A stretch of 64,000 nucleotides of DNA from Nemopilema nomurai (taxonomy: Eukaryota > Cnidaria > Scyphozoa > Rhizostomeae > Rhizostomatidae), in assembly GCA_003864495.1 (NCBI GenBank), contig ML133478.1, forward strand, positions 1,787,606 through 1,851,605, given 5' to 3'. Below the pieces are notes generated by a model that worked only from the letters and a program-made list of their open reading frames with translations, searched no databases and was not told the origin of the DNA. The position numbers and the translations under genes are program-made. This document shows, one piece after another, positions 33,616-45,600 of the stretch. Numbering within the stretch: the stretch's first letter is position 1; each line of letters begins with the position of its first letter.

Positions 33616-34029
33616 TGGTTAGTCTTATGAAATTCGATGTTGGGACTTTTCCAATGTTGAGTCATCGGTTACTGGTAGCTGGATTTCCTTATTATGGGCT
33701 GAAGAATCGTGTGTAATCTTTTGCTATCTAATCATTCGATACGGTGCTGGTTTTTCACAGGATGTCCCATTTATAAGTAGCATTTTTTGTGGTAAAATTC
33801 TTGGAGCCCCATTAACTGTTTGAAAATACTGAATAAAATTCATTGAAAACTGCGTCATTTCTAGTTGACTTCATCAGATTGTACTGTCCCGAAATGATTT
33901 CAGTCTTTAACCAACTTTGGATCAAAGTTAACTTAGCCTTTTTTCGATAGCATTACCAATAATGCTAACTTCTTTTTACTGATAACTATTTTACCGACAT
34001 GACTGATAACTAAACTCAGTTACACTTAC

Positions 34030-34113
34030 CAGTGACATTCTTTCGCCATCTTTATTGTCTTTCTGGATATCAATTTAAACACAATTCTCTGAGAGAGACT
34101 CTTTTATGGCCAC
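34030..34113 (-). pseudogene. First exon of minus-strand gene, copy 3 (broken)
   Basis: Length of 84 nt and the GTAAGT donor are kept, but the start codon is GTG and TTT TAA breaks the frame after SLSENCV. Remaining codons match copies 1 and 2 (QKDNKDGERMSL). Confidence 0.55.
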
Positions 34114-34176
34114 GACAATCGTCCATCCTCTTTGAGATTGTTCGAAGACTGTAGTCGGCGTCCGAAAGAATCATAC

Positions 34177-34267
34177 TTTAAAAGCCATAAAGTGATTGTG
34201 ACGTCAATTGATTGGATGCCGTAAATAGCTGTTGTATGCTGATTGGCTGTTTCTTCTGCGCATGGGC
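34177..34267 (-). promoter_or_regulatory. CRE/CCAAT promoter with altered TATA, copy at 34.2 kb
   Basis: CRE 34199-34206, CCAAT 34211-34215 and 34242-34246, NRF1-like TGCGCATGGGC 34257-34267. The TATA position reads TTTAAA. Stands before the broken first exon. Confidence 0.5.
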
Positions 34268-35535
34268 AAAGGATAAGGAACAGAGGATTTGCTTATCCTG
34301 CTTCTGAAGAAATTAAAAAAGCACGATAATGGATTCCTCATTTGCTTCCATGGAAATTTTGAAGTTCTACCTTTGAATGATCTTGTTACATGAAGAGCTA
34401 TACATTTGAAGTTCAGAAAGGCATTCAACTGAGTCGTACTCTTATTATAAGTGACAGTCTGGTTTCAAGTCTCACAGTTTCTTCTCATGGCATTCTTTTG
34501 CTTGTGTCTTGGATTTGATGGGCATAATCAGACAACGTTGCAGTTAAAAATCATCGAATCAAAACTGTTGATTTGAAAAAGGTAGTTCTGATACATACAT
34601 TACAAACTTTAAAACAACAAGTAGATTAAAATGGATAATCTGTACGACACCTAATTTGAAGATTAATGAGTCGATTTTCTTTTCGATTTGAAAAGTTTTC
34701 TCGTTTAATATATGCAAAATAGTGTTTTGAGAAAATGTTGCTAGGTCAATTTTGTTTAACACTACATTTACCGTATCAATGAAGCATAATTTTAATGAAA
34801 CCTTTTTCTTATTCAATACGATTGATGACAAAATGAACACATGCCTTGATGTTGCATATTCATTTTCTGATTTTATGCATATGAAAAAATATAATGGTTA
34901 AAAATCGAAAGACTATTTTCAAACAAAAATGAAGCTTAAAATGAAAGCATTGTTTTGAACTTACACTTATCAAGAAAATAACGATCTTTATATCTTCTTT
35001 AATGCCTCCTCATTTGCCATTTTCTCAGTGAGCCTTTTTCATTACCACCACAACCGTCCATCCTCTTCGAGATTGTTGATAGAATAGTGTCTAGAAGTCT
35101 AAATGAATCATCTTTTATGAGCGGAAGGGTGTTTGTGACGTCAATTGATTGAATATAGCATGCCTGTTAGATTTGGGTAGTCTTCTGGATTTCAGAACCA
35201 CAAGATTCACAATTGGCAGAACACGTCTAGGATGATAATATGGAGTTATTGTTGATGATCTACTATAAATGAATGAATTTGAGATATAATCCTTGTAGCG
35301 AATCTTTAATGCTTTGTCGACGATCCTTCGACGGTCAGTAAGCAAGAAAGAACACCTTACTTTCCTAATAAGAATTATTATAAGCAGCCATATCAGGCTA
35401 CTATTCATTGCTCTTAAGGCAAGATAAATGTCAGATATCACCTTTTATTTGTTGAAGTTTTTTATTCAGTTGCTGTGAAAATCTGATGATTGAAAACCTT
35501 TAATCTCTTTCTTCTATTATTAATCGAAATCATTG
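34268..35535. repeat. Diverged copy of the 1.04-kb unit
   Basis: Parallel to 9.2-10.2 and 18.7-19.9 kb, including a second CRE (35136-35143) without a good TATA and the TTTGTCGACGATCC block near 35315. A minus frame spanning 35115-35441 is open across this block but is broken in the sister copies. Confidence 0.5.
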
Positions 35536-35800
35536 TCAAAATGCAATTGGGAAAGAAAACAGTGAATATGGTAGAGGCATGATCTGTTGTGCCTTGTCAT
35601 ACAGTTTCTTGTACTTTCTAAATATAAGTATAACTGACATCTTTTCTTTGATGTAATCTTCATGTAATGAGGCTGTGTCTCCATAATAATTATGGATATC
35701 ATCAATGTCCCAATCGATACCTGGTACTTATTTACCCACCGATAGTTTTATGTATTGGGGCCAAATGTTCAGCGTAGCCAGCCAAGAGTCTGTCGGAATG
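35536..35800 (-). pseudogene. Minus-strand gene relic with shared frameshift, copy 3
   Basis: LLAGYAEHLAPIHKTIGG in one frame, then VPGIDWDIDDIHNYYGD...KYKKLYDKAQ...PLPYSLFSFP to TGA (35536-35538) in the next. A stop (AAATAAGTA) sits exactly at the shift. Its C-terminal 64 codons are fully open, as in copy 1. The array begins about 90 bp beyond its left-reading start, cutting off whatever lay upstream. Confidence 0.45.
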
Positions 35801-35888
35801 CTAGGAAGAATATCTGATATTTTCTTCAAAAGTGAATTTTGACTCTTTTGTGTGAAGCACTTCTCTCAAACATGGTTGTAAGGTAGTG

Positions 35889-38800
35889 CATGATATAAAA
35901 GTCGATTATATGTTTGCATGAAAAAGACATTATTTCCTTAATCTTCTTTCTCGACTTGAAATGTTGCATCGTTGAATAGTATGCCAACAGGTGATTTGGA
36001 TTAATGTTACCGTCTCGTGTTTCTTCATCATTGCAATTTGCATATTAACAAGGCATAATCTGAATGCAAATCTTTTTCTCATTCGAAACGATTGATGTTA
36101 AATAAAAATATACCTTGATGTTAAATATTTATTTTCAATTTTTATGTTTATTACGAAAAGATGATTCAAAGTCAAAAGTCTCTTGTTTAACAGAAATGAA
36201 GCTTAAAATGGAAAATATTGTGTTCAACTTACACTTATCAATGAATTAACGATCTTTTTACCTTCTCAATGTCTCTTCAACTGCCGCTTTCTCAGTGAGC
36301 CATTTTCATTACCACCACAACCGTCCATCCTCTTCGATATTGTTTGTAGAATAATGTCGACGGCCAAAGGAATCGTCTTATACGAGTCGTAAAGTGATTG
36401 TGACGTCAGTTGATTGGATGCCATAAATGGAAGTCGTAAGCTGATTGGTTATTTCTTCTGCGCATGTGCGGAGGGTGAAGAAGGAACAGAGGATTTGCTT
36501 CTGCTTTATTTGGAGACAATGATAAAAGTCCGTCCGTTAATGGATTTCTCATTTGTTTGCATGGAAATTTTGACGATCTTCTCTTCAGTTATCTAGTTAT
36601 ATGAAGAGCTGTACATTTGAAGTGTTGGCCGGCATTCAACTGAGTTGTACTCTCAGTATCGTTACCAGCCTTGCTGTGAGAGAAAAATGTCCTTTTTAAT
36701 CGTCATTATATTGCTGGTGTGATTGAGTTTTTATTAACATAACCAGATCACGCTGCAGTATGAAATCGTTGAATCAAAACTGTTGGTTTGAAAAAGGCAG
36801 TTGCGAATTATGCACGGAAATGTTTCTTTATAACAAGCCATCACACCCTGTATCAAAATTCTAATAATTTCTCTTAAAGCTGATTGCTTGCTAAGTAGAT
36901 GAAATATGAATAATCGTAAGATTTCTCATTTTAGAAATAAATGATAAAAGGTCGATTATCTGTTTGCATGGAAAAGACGTTTTATCCTTAATCTCCTTTC
37001 TCGACTTGAAATGTTACTTTGTTGAATAGTATGCCAACAGGTGATTTTAAAGAATGTTACTGGCTCGAGTTCCTTCATCATTACAATTTGCATATTAACA
37101 AAGCATAATCTAAATGCAAACCTTTTTCTCATTCGAGACGATTGGTGTTAAATGAACATATACCTTGATCTTGAATATTAATTTTTATGTTTATTACGAA
37201 AAAATGATTCAAAGTCGAAAGTCTCTTGTTCAACAGAAATGAAGCTTTAAATGGAAAACATTGCATTCATCCTACACTTATCAATGAATTAAGGGTCTTT
37301 TTACCTTCTTTAATGTCTCTTCAACTGCCGCTTTCTCAGTGAGCCTTTTTCATTACCACCACAACCGTCCATCCTCTTCGATATTATTTGTAGAATAATG
37401 TCGACGTCCAAAGGAATCGTCTTATGTGAGTCGTAAAGTGATTGTGACGTCAGTTGATTGGATGCCATAAATGGTAGTCGTAAGCTGATTGGTTATTTCT
37501 TCTGCGCATGTGCGGACGGTGAAGAAGGAACAGACGATTTGATTCTGCTTTATTTGGAGACAATGATAAAAGTCCGTCCGTTAATGAATTTCTTATTTGT
37601 TTGCATGGAAATTTTGAAGTTCTTCTCTTCAGTTATCTAGTTACACGAAGAGCTGTACATTTGAAGTGCTGGGAGGCATTCAACTGAGTTGTACTCTCAG
37701 TATCGTTACCAGCCTTGCTGTGAGAGAAAAATGTCCTTTTTAATCGTCATTATATTGCTGGTGTGATTCAGTTCTTATTAACATAACCAGAACATGCTGC
37801 AGTATGAAATCGTTGAATCAAAACTGTTGGTTTGAAAAAGCCAGTTGCGATTTATGCACGCAAATGTTTCTATACAACAAGCCATCACACCCTGTATCAA
37901 AACTCTAATAATTTCGTTTAATGCTGATTGCTAGCTAAGTAGATGAAATATGAATAATCGTAAGATTTCTCATTTTAAAAATAAATGATAAAAAAGTCGA
38001 TTATCTGTTTGCATGGAAAAGACATTATTTCCTTAATCTCCTTTCTCGACTTGAAATGTTACCTCGTTGAATAGTATGCCAACAGGTGATTTGAAAGAAT
38101 GTTACTGGCTCGAGTTTCTTCATTATTACAATTTGCATATTAACAAAGCATTATCTGAATGCAAACCTTTTTCTCATTCGAAACGATTGATGTTAAATGA
38201 ACATATACCTTGATGTTGAATATTCATTTTGATGTTTATTACGAAAAAATGATTCAAAGTCGAAAGTCTCTTGTTAAACAGAAATGAAGCTTTAAATGGA
38301 AAATAATGAGTTCAACTTACACTTATGAATTAACGATCTTTTTACCTTCTTAATGTCTCTCCAACTGGCGCTTTCTCAGTAAGCCTTTTTCATTACCACC
38401 ACAACCTTCCATCCTCTTCGAGATTGTTTGTAGAATAATGTCGACGTCCAAAGGAATCGTCTTATATGAGTCGTAAAGTGATTGTGACGTCAGTTGATTG
38501 GATGCCATAAATGGTGGTCGTACGCTGATTGGTTATTTCTTCTGCGCATGTGCGGAGGTTGAAGAAGGATCAGAGGAGTTGCTTCTGCTTTATTTGGAGA
38601 CAATGATAAAAATCCGTCCGTTAATGGATTTCTCATTTGTTTGCATGGAAATTTTGAAGTTCTTCTCTTCAGTTATCTAGTTATATGAAGAGCTGTACAT
38701 TTGAAGTGTTGGGAGGCATTCAACTGAGTTGTACTCTCAGTATCGTTACCAGCCTTGCTGTGAGAGAAAAATGTCCTTTTTGATCGTCATTATCTTGCTG

Positions 38801-40660
38801 GTGTGATTGAGTTCTTACTAACATAACCAGAACACGATGCAGTATGAAATAGTTGAATCAAAACTGTTGGTTTGAGAAAGGAAGATGCTATTTATGCAGG
38901 GAAATGTTTCTATACAACAAGCCATCACACCCTGTATCAAAATTCTAATAATTTCGCTTAATGCTGATTGCTAGCTAAGTAGATGAAATATGAATAATCG
39001 TAAGATTTCTCATTTTAAAAAGAAATGATAAAAAAGTCGATTATCTGTTTGCATGGAAAAGACGTTATATCCTTAATCTTCTTTCTCGACTTGAAATGTT
39101 ACCTCGTTGAATAGTATGCCAACAGGTGATTTGAAAGAATGTTACTGGCTCGAGTTCCTTCATCATTACAATTTGCATATTAACAAAGCATAATCTGAAT
39201 GCAAACATTTTTCTCATTCGAAACGATTGATGTTAAATGAACATATACCTTGATGTTGAATATTCATTTTATTTTTATGTTTATTCAAAAAATATGATTC
39301 AAAGTCGAAAGTCTCTTGTTCAACAGAAATGAAGCTTAAATGGAAAATATTGTGTTCAACTTACACTTATCAATGAATTAACGATCTTTTTACCTTCTTT
39401 AATGTCTCTTCAACTGCCGCTTTCTCAGTGAGCCTTTTTCATTACCACCACAACCGTCCATCCTCTTCGAGATTGTTTGTAGAATAATGTCGACGTCCAA
39501 AGGAATCGTCTTTATGAGTCGTAAAGTGATTGTGACGTCAGTTGATTGGATGCCATAAATGGTAGTCGTAAGCTGATTGGTTATTTCTTCTGCGCATGTG
39601 CGGAGGGTGAAGAAGGAACAGAGGATTTGCTTCTGCTTTATTTGGAGACAATGATAAAAGTCCGTCCGTTAATGGATTTCTCATTTGTTTGCATGGAAAT
39701 TTTGAAGTTCTTCTCTTCAGTTATCTAGTTACATGAAGAGCTGTACATTTGAAGTGTTGGGAGGCATTCAACTGAGTTGTACTCTCAGTATCGTTACCAG
39801 CCTTGCTGTGAGAGAAAAATGTCCTTTTTAATCGTCATTATATTGCTGGTGTGATTGAGTTCTTATTAACATAACCAGAACACGATGCAGTATGAAATCG
39901 TTGAATCAAAACTGTTGGTTTGAAAAAGGCAGTTGCCATTTATGCACGGAAATGTTTCTATACAACAAGCCATCACACCCTGTATCAAAATTCTAATAAT
40001 TTCGCTTAATGCTGATTGCTATAAGTAGATGAAATATGAATAATCGTAAGATTTCTCATTTTAAAAATAAATGATAAAAAAGTCGATTATCTGTTTGCAT
40101 GGCAAAGACGTTATATCCTTAATCTTCTTTCTCGACTTGAAATGTTACCTCGTTGAATAGTATGCCAACAGGTGATTTGAAAGAATGTTACTGGCTCGAG
40201 TTCCTTCATCATTACAATTTGCATATTAACAAAGCATTATCTGAATGCAAACATTTTTCTCATTCGAAACGATTGATGTTAAATGAACATATACCTTGAT
40301 GTTGAATATTCATTTTGATGTTTATTACGAAAAAATAATTCAAAGTCGAAAGTCTCTTGTTCAACAGAAATGAAGCTTAAAATGGAAAATATTGTGTTCA
40401 ACTTACACTTATCAATAAATGAACGATCTTTTTACCTTCTTTAATGTTCTTCAACTGCCGCTTTCTCAGTGAGCCTTTTTCATTACCACCACAACCGTCC
40501 ATCCTCTTCGAGATTGTTTGTAGAATAATGTCGACGTCCAAATGAATCGTCTTGTATGAGTCGTAAAGTGATTGTGACGTCAGTTGATTGGATCCTATAA
40601 ATGGTAGTCGTAAGCTGATTGGTTATTGCTTCTGCGCATGTGCAGCGGGTGAGGAAGATA
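35889..40660 (-). repeat. Tandem array D, five promoter-bearing units
   Basis: Begins in mid-unit at about 35889, then CRE starts at 36401, 37445, 38485, 39533 and 40575. The 38485 unit has private changes (TTTGAGAAAGGAAGATGCTA near 38870) shared only with the unit right of the N gap at 61189. Ends near 40660 where the sequence switches to GTTTTATTTAGAGC, the same junction as at 29.0 kb. Confidence 0.95.
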
Positions 40661-41455
40661 CAAAGGCATTGCTTCTGTTTTATTTAGAGCTAATGAGAGA
40701 AAAGCCGAGAACCGATTTATTCCAACTTTCCTGATGAGCGAAAAGCTATGGCATTGGTTTGGGATGTGCTCTCAGTATAATTGATAGTCATTTTTGGAAG
40801 CATAAACGTCCTTCTCAGATCATTATGTTGCTGCCGTTGCTGGATTTTCATTAACATAATCATCCTTTAGCATTAAGCTAGATGTCACTGAACTAGCACT
40901 GTTCTGTTGAAAAAGAACTTCAGATCTACCTATTAAAATTAGGAATAAAAAGCAATAAAGTTCTAGAGGAAACATTGTGGAGACTTCTGTCAAAGGTGAT
41001 TGCTTTTATTTTGATGAATTGTGCATATTTGAAACTATTCTCACTTCGAGGGTTCATGGCATGATAGTCGATTACTTGCTTTTATGGGAAACATACTAAC
41101 TCTCCATTGTCCTCCTTTTTCTTGAAAGTTACATGGCTGCATAGTATGAACACTAGTGTTTTCAAAGTATGCTTCTTTTCAACTTTTTCTAATGACTTCA
41201 ACTTGCCTATACCTTTAGCATAACCTCAATGCAAATAATTTCTCATCTGAAAAGATTGATGTCTAAATTATTAAATCCTACTGAGTAAAAGTACTTTGGT
41301 GTAAAAAACTTCACAATAGCAAGAAAAAGCAGTACTAAATTTTGCGTGCTTAAAATTCTTTTCCTGTAAAGAAAAAAAATGATCTCATTAAGCATGCAAA
41401 ATCCTGTCTAGCGTTTTCCTGCTATTTTGAAATTCTACTGTGCTTTAGCTTTGAT
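40661..41455. repeat. Older diverged unit copy
   Basis: Aligns with 29.0-29.75 and 62.03-62.6 kb. No open frame conserved across the copies and no gene supported. Confidence 0.55.
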
Positions 41456-42108
41456 CAGGGGCGGATCCAGACGTTAGCAATCTTTGAGCGAACATAAGTC
41501 AGATTTTCTCAAACAATTTCCTTTTGCATCAATTAACGTCACCCAATGTCACAAACATTCTTCCTTTTCTCTGGAATTATATCTCAATCTGTTGCCGCTA
41601 TTGATGTTGCTTCGTAAGCCAATCCCAGGCAAGTTGAGCTATGCTGAATTTTTTCGCGAGCATAGGTGAAATTTGAACTGTCGAATAAGAAGCCGACTTG
41701 ACCTATGCAATTGTTGTAGAAAGTGTCCAATAAAATCCAGTGCAGACTCAAATAGCCAATCAAGATACAAGTTGACCTATGCAATTGTTGTTTAACTGTC
41801 CAATAAACAGATAGACTGACCTATGCAATTGTATTCGCCACCGATGTCACGTTCAATCTTGAAAATGTCAACAATAGCCCTTGCGATTTTCGTTCTGTGA
41901 ATGTGACGCATTCTTAACAGAAAACAGGGATCAAAGCCTTGTTAGATTTTAATATATGATTTTAGTGCTGACCACTAGCAAAAATTCTGATCATAAATAG
42001 TATTCACATAAAGGGGTGTGGCCTACATTTTAGGCAGCCTGAAGGGCGTGGCTCTAAAAAATTTCCCTTCCTTTGCTGTAGTCAGATTTCTCCCTGAATC
42101 CGCCCCTG
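41456..42108. mobile_element. 653-bp non-autonomous DNA transposon with 15-bp terminal inverted repeats
   Basis: Left end CAGGGGCGGATCCAG and right end CTGAATCCGCCCCTG are inverted complements at 14 of 15 positions. The sister copies at 29.74 and 53.88 kb lack the insert, so the empty site is visible: GCTTTGATGATGAAC becomes GCTTTGAT-element-TTTATGATGAAC. The flanks suggest a short, imperfect target duplication (TTGAT/TTTAT, about 5 bp, or 8 bp at 5 matches). Inside, TGACCTATGCAATTG recurs three times (about 41699, 41773 and 41818). The open frames at 41484-41669 and 41584-41784 do not resemble a transposase. The ends are like those of hAT-type elements, but the superfamily is not settled. 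Confidence 0.8.
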
Positions 42109-42653
42109 TTTATGATGAACAATCATCATCTGATCTAACAACTTAGCTAAAAATATAAATGTTGACTTGGTGAAACACGTTACAGAACATTCTAATAATA
42201 CGAAAACAGTTCACAGTGACTAATGCCATAAGCGATCTTCTTACCTTCTTGAATGTGTCTTTAACTGGCACTCTCTGACTGAGCCTTCAAGATTGTTTTA
42301 AGACTAAAGACGGCGTCGTAAAAATCGTCATTTATAAGCCTTGAAGTGATTGTGACGTCAATTGATTGGATGCCGTAAATTGCAGTCGTATGCTGATTGG
42401 TTGTTTCTTCTGCGCATGTGCAAAGGTTAAGGAAGGAACAAAGGATTTGCTTATCCTGATGAAATTAAAAAAGCACGATAATAGATTCATCATTTGCTTG
42501 CAAGGTAATTTTGAATTCTTCTTTTGAATGATCATGTTACATGAAGAGCTATACATTTGAAGTTTTCAATCAGAGAGGCATTCATCTGATTCGCACTCAC
42601 AGTATAGGTTACAGTCTGGTTTTTAGTTTTAAAGTTCCTTCTCAAGGCATTCC
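42109..42653 (-). other. Diverged unit with promoter block
   Basis: Continues the older unit copy after the transposon. Carries the promoter at 42331-42421. The exon-like part beside it has lost the stretch containing the ATG but ends in a GTAAGA-type donor (TCTTACC on plus near 42238). Junction to array E is at about 42654. Confidence 0.5.
42331..42421 (-). promoter_or_regulatory. TATA/CRE/CCAAT/NRF1-like promoter, copy at 42.3 kb
   Basis: Perfect TATAAA (42331-42336), CRE (42353-42360), CCAAT (42365-42369 and 42396-42400) and TGCGCATGTGC (42411-42421). All boxes are intact although the downstream ATG region is deleted. Confidence 0.55.
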
Positions 42654-45600
42654 TTTATTTGGAGACAATGATAAAAGTCCGTTAATGGATTCCTCATTTC
42701 TCCTCAACTGTTGGTTTGAAAAAGGCAGTTGCCATTTATGCACGGAAATGTTTCTATACAACAAGCCATCACACCCTGTATCAAAATTCTAATAATTTCG
42801 CTTAAAGCTGATTGCTAGCTAAGTTGATGAAATATGAATAATCGTAAGATTTCTCATTTTAAAAATAAATGATAAAAAAGTCGATTATCTTTTTGCATGG
42901 AAGAGACGTTATATCCTTAATCTTATTTCTCAACTTGAAATGTTACCTCGTTGAATAGTATGCCAACAGGTGATTGGAAAGAATTTTACTGGCTCGAGCT
43001 CCTTCATCATTACAATTTGCATATTAACAAAGTATAATCTGAATGCAAACATTTTTCTCATTCGAAACGATTGATGTTAAATGAACATATACCTTGATGT
43101 TGAATATTCATTTTTATGTTTATTACGAAAAAACGATTCGAAGTCAAAAGTCTCTTGTTCAACAGAAATGAAGCTTTAAATGGAAAATATTGTGTTCAAA
43201 TTACACTTATCAATGAATTAACGATATTTTTACCTTCTTTAATGTCTCTTCAACTGCCGCTTTCTCAGTGACCCTTTTTCATTACCACCACAACCGTCCA
43301 TCCTCTTCGAGATTGTTTGTAGAATAATGTCGTCGTCCAAAGGTATCGTCTTATATGAGTCGTAAAGTGATTGTGACGTCAGTTGATTGGATGCCGTAAA
43401 TGGCAGTCGTATGCTGATTGGTTATTTTTTCTGCGCATGTGCGGAGGGTGAAGAAGGAACTGAGTATTTGCGTCTGCTTTTTTGGGGACAATGGCAAAAG
43501 TCGGTCCGTTAAAGGATTTCTCATTCGTTTGCATGGAAATTTTGAAGTTCTTTTCTTCAGTTATCTAGTTACATGAAGAGCTGTACATTTGAAGTGTTGG
43601 GAGGCATTCAACTGAGTTGTACTCTCAGTATCGTTACCAGCCTTGCTGTGAGAGAAAAATGTCCTTTCCAATCGTCATTATATTGCTGGTGTAATTGAGT
43701 TTCATTAGAATAACCAGAACACGATGCAGTATGAAATCGTTGAATCAAAACTGTTGGTTTGAAAAAGGCAGTTGCGATTTATGCACGGAAATTTTTCTAT
43801 ACAACAAGCCATCACACCCTGTATCAAAATTCTAATAATTTCGTTTAATGCTGATTGCTTGCTAAGTAGATGGAATATGAATAATCGTAAGATTTCTCAT
43901 TTCAAATATAAATGATAAAAAAGTCGATTATCTGTTTGCATAGAAAAGATATTATTTCCTTAATCTCCTTTCTCGATTTGAAATGTTTCGTCATTTTATT
44001 GCTGGTGTAATTGAGTTTCATTAGAATAACCAGAACACGCAATGGTATGAAATCGTTGAATCAAACTGTTGGTTTGAAAAAGGCAGTTGCGATTTATGCA
44101 CGGAAATTTTTCTATACAACAAGCCATCACACCCTGTATCAAAATTCTAATAATTTCGCTTAAAGCTGATTGCTAGCTAAGTAGATGAAATATGAATAAT
44201 CGTAAGATTTCTCATTTTAAAAATAAATGATAAAAAAGTCGATTATCTGTTTGCATGGCAAAGACGTTATATCCTTAATCTTCTTTCTCGACTTGAAATG
44301 TTACCTCGTTGAATAGTATGCCAACAGGAGATTTGAAAGAATGTTACTGGCTCGAGTTTCTTCATCATTACAATTTGCATATTAACAAAGCATAATCTGA
44401 ATGCAAACATTTTTCTCATTCGAAACGATTGATGTTAAATGAACATATACCTTGATGTTGAATATTCATTTTTATGTTTATTACGAAATATGATTCAAAG
44501 TCGAAAGCCTCTTGTTCAACAGAAATAAACCTTAAATGGAAAATAGTGTTTTCAACTTACACTTATCAATGAATTAACGATCTTTTTACCTTCTTTGATG
44601 TCTCTTCAACTGCCGCTTTCTCAGTGAGCCTTTTTCATTACCATCACAACCGTCCATCCTCTTCGAGATTGTTTGTAGAATAATGTCGACGTCCAAAGGA
44701 ATCGTCTTATATGAGTCGTAAAGTGATTGTGACGTCAGTTGATTGGATGCCATAAATGTTAGTCGTAAGCTGATTGGTTATTTCTTCTGCGCATGTGCGG
44801 AGGGTGAAGAAGGAACAGAGGATTTGCTTCTGCTTTATTTGGAGACAATGATAAAAGTCCGTCCGTTAATGGATTTCTCATTTGTTTGCATGGAAATTTT
44901 GAAGTTCTTCTCTTCAGTTATCTAGTTACATGAAGAGCTGTACATTTGAAGTGTTGGGAGGCATTCAACTGAGTTGTACTCTCAGTATCGTTACCAGCCT
45001 TGCTGTGAGAGAAAAATGTCCTTTTTAATCGTCATTATATTGCTGGTGTGATTGAGTTTTATTAGAATAACCAGAACATGCTGCAGTATGAAATCGTTGA
45101 ATCAAAACTGTTGGTTTGAAAAAGGCAGTTGCCATTTATGCACGGAAATGTTTCTATACAACAAGCCATCACACCCTGTATCAAAATTTAATAATTTCGC
45201 TTAATGCTGATTGCTAGCTAAGTAGATGAAATATAATAATCGTAAGATTTCTCATTTTAAAATAAATGATAAAAAAGTCGATTATCTGTTTGCATGGAAA
45301 GACGTTATATCCTTAATCTCTTTCTCGACTTGAAATGTTACCTCGTTGAATAGTATGCCAACAGGTGATTTGAAAGAATGTTACTGGCTCGAGTTCCTTC
45401 ATCATTACAATTTGCATATTAACAAAGCATAATCTGAATGCAAACTTTTTCTCATTCGAAACGATTGATGTTAAATGAACATATACCTTGATGTTGAATA
45501 TTATTTTTATGTTTATTACGAAAAAATGATTCAAAGTCGAAAGTCTCTTGTTCAACAGAAATGAAGCTTTAAATGGAAAATATTGTGTTCAACTTACACT

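Noticed and set aside
41484..41784. Frames inside the 653-bp element as transposase fragments
   Set aside because: Short, overlapping on opposite strands and without recognisable catalytic or zinc-finger motifs.
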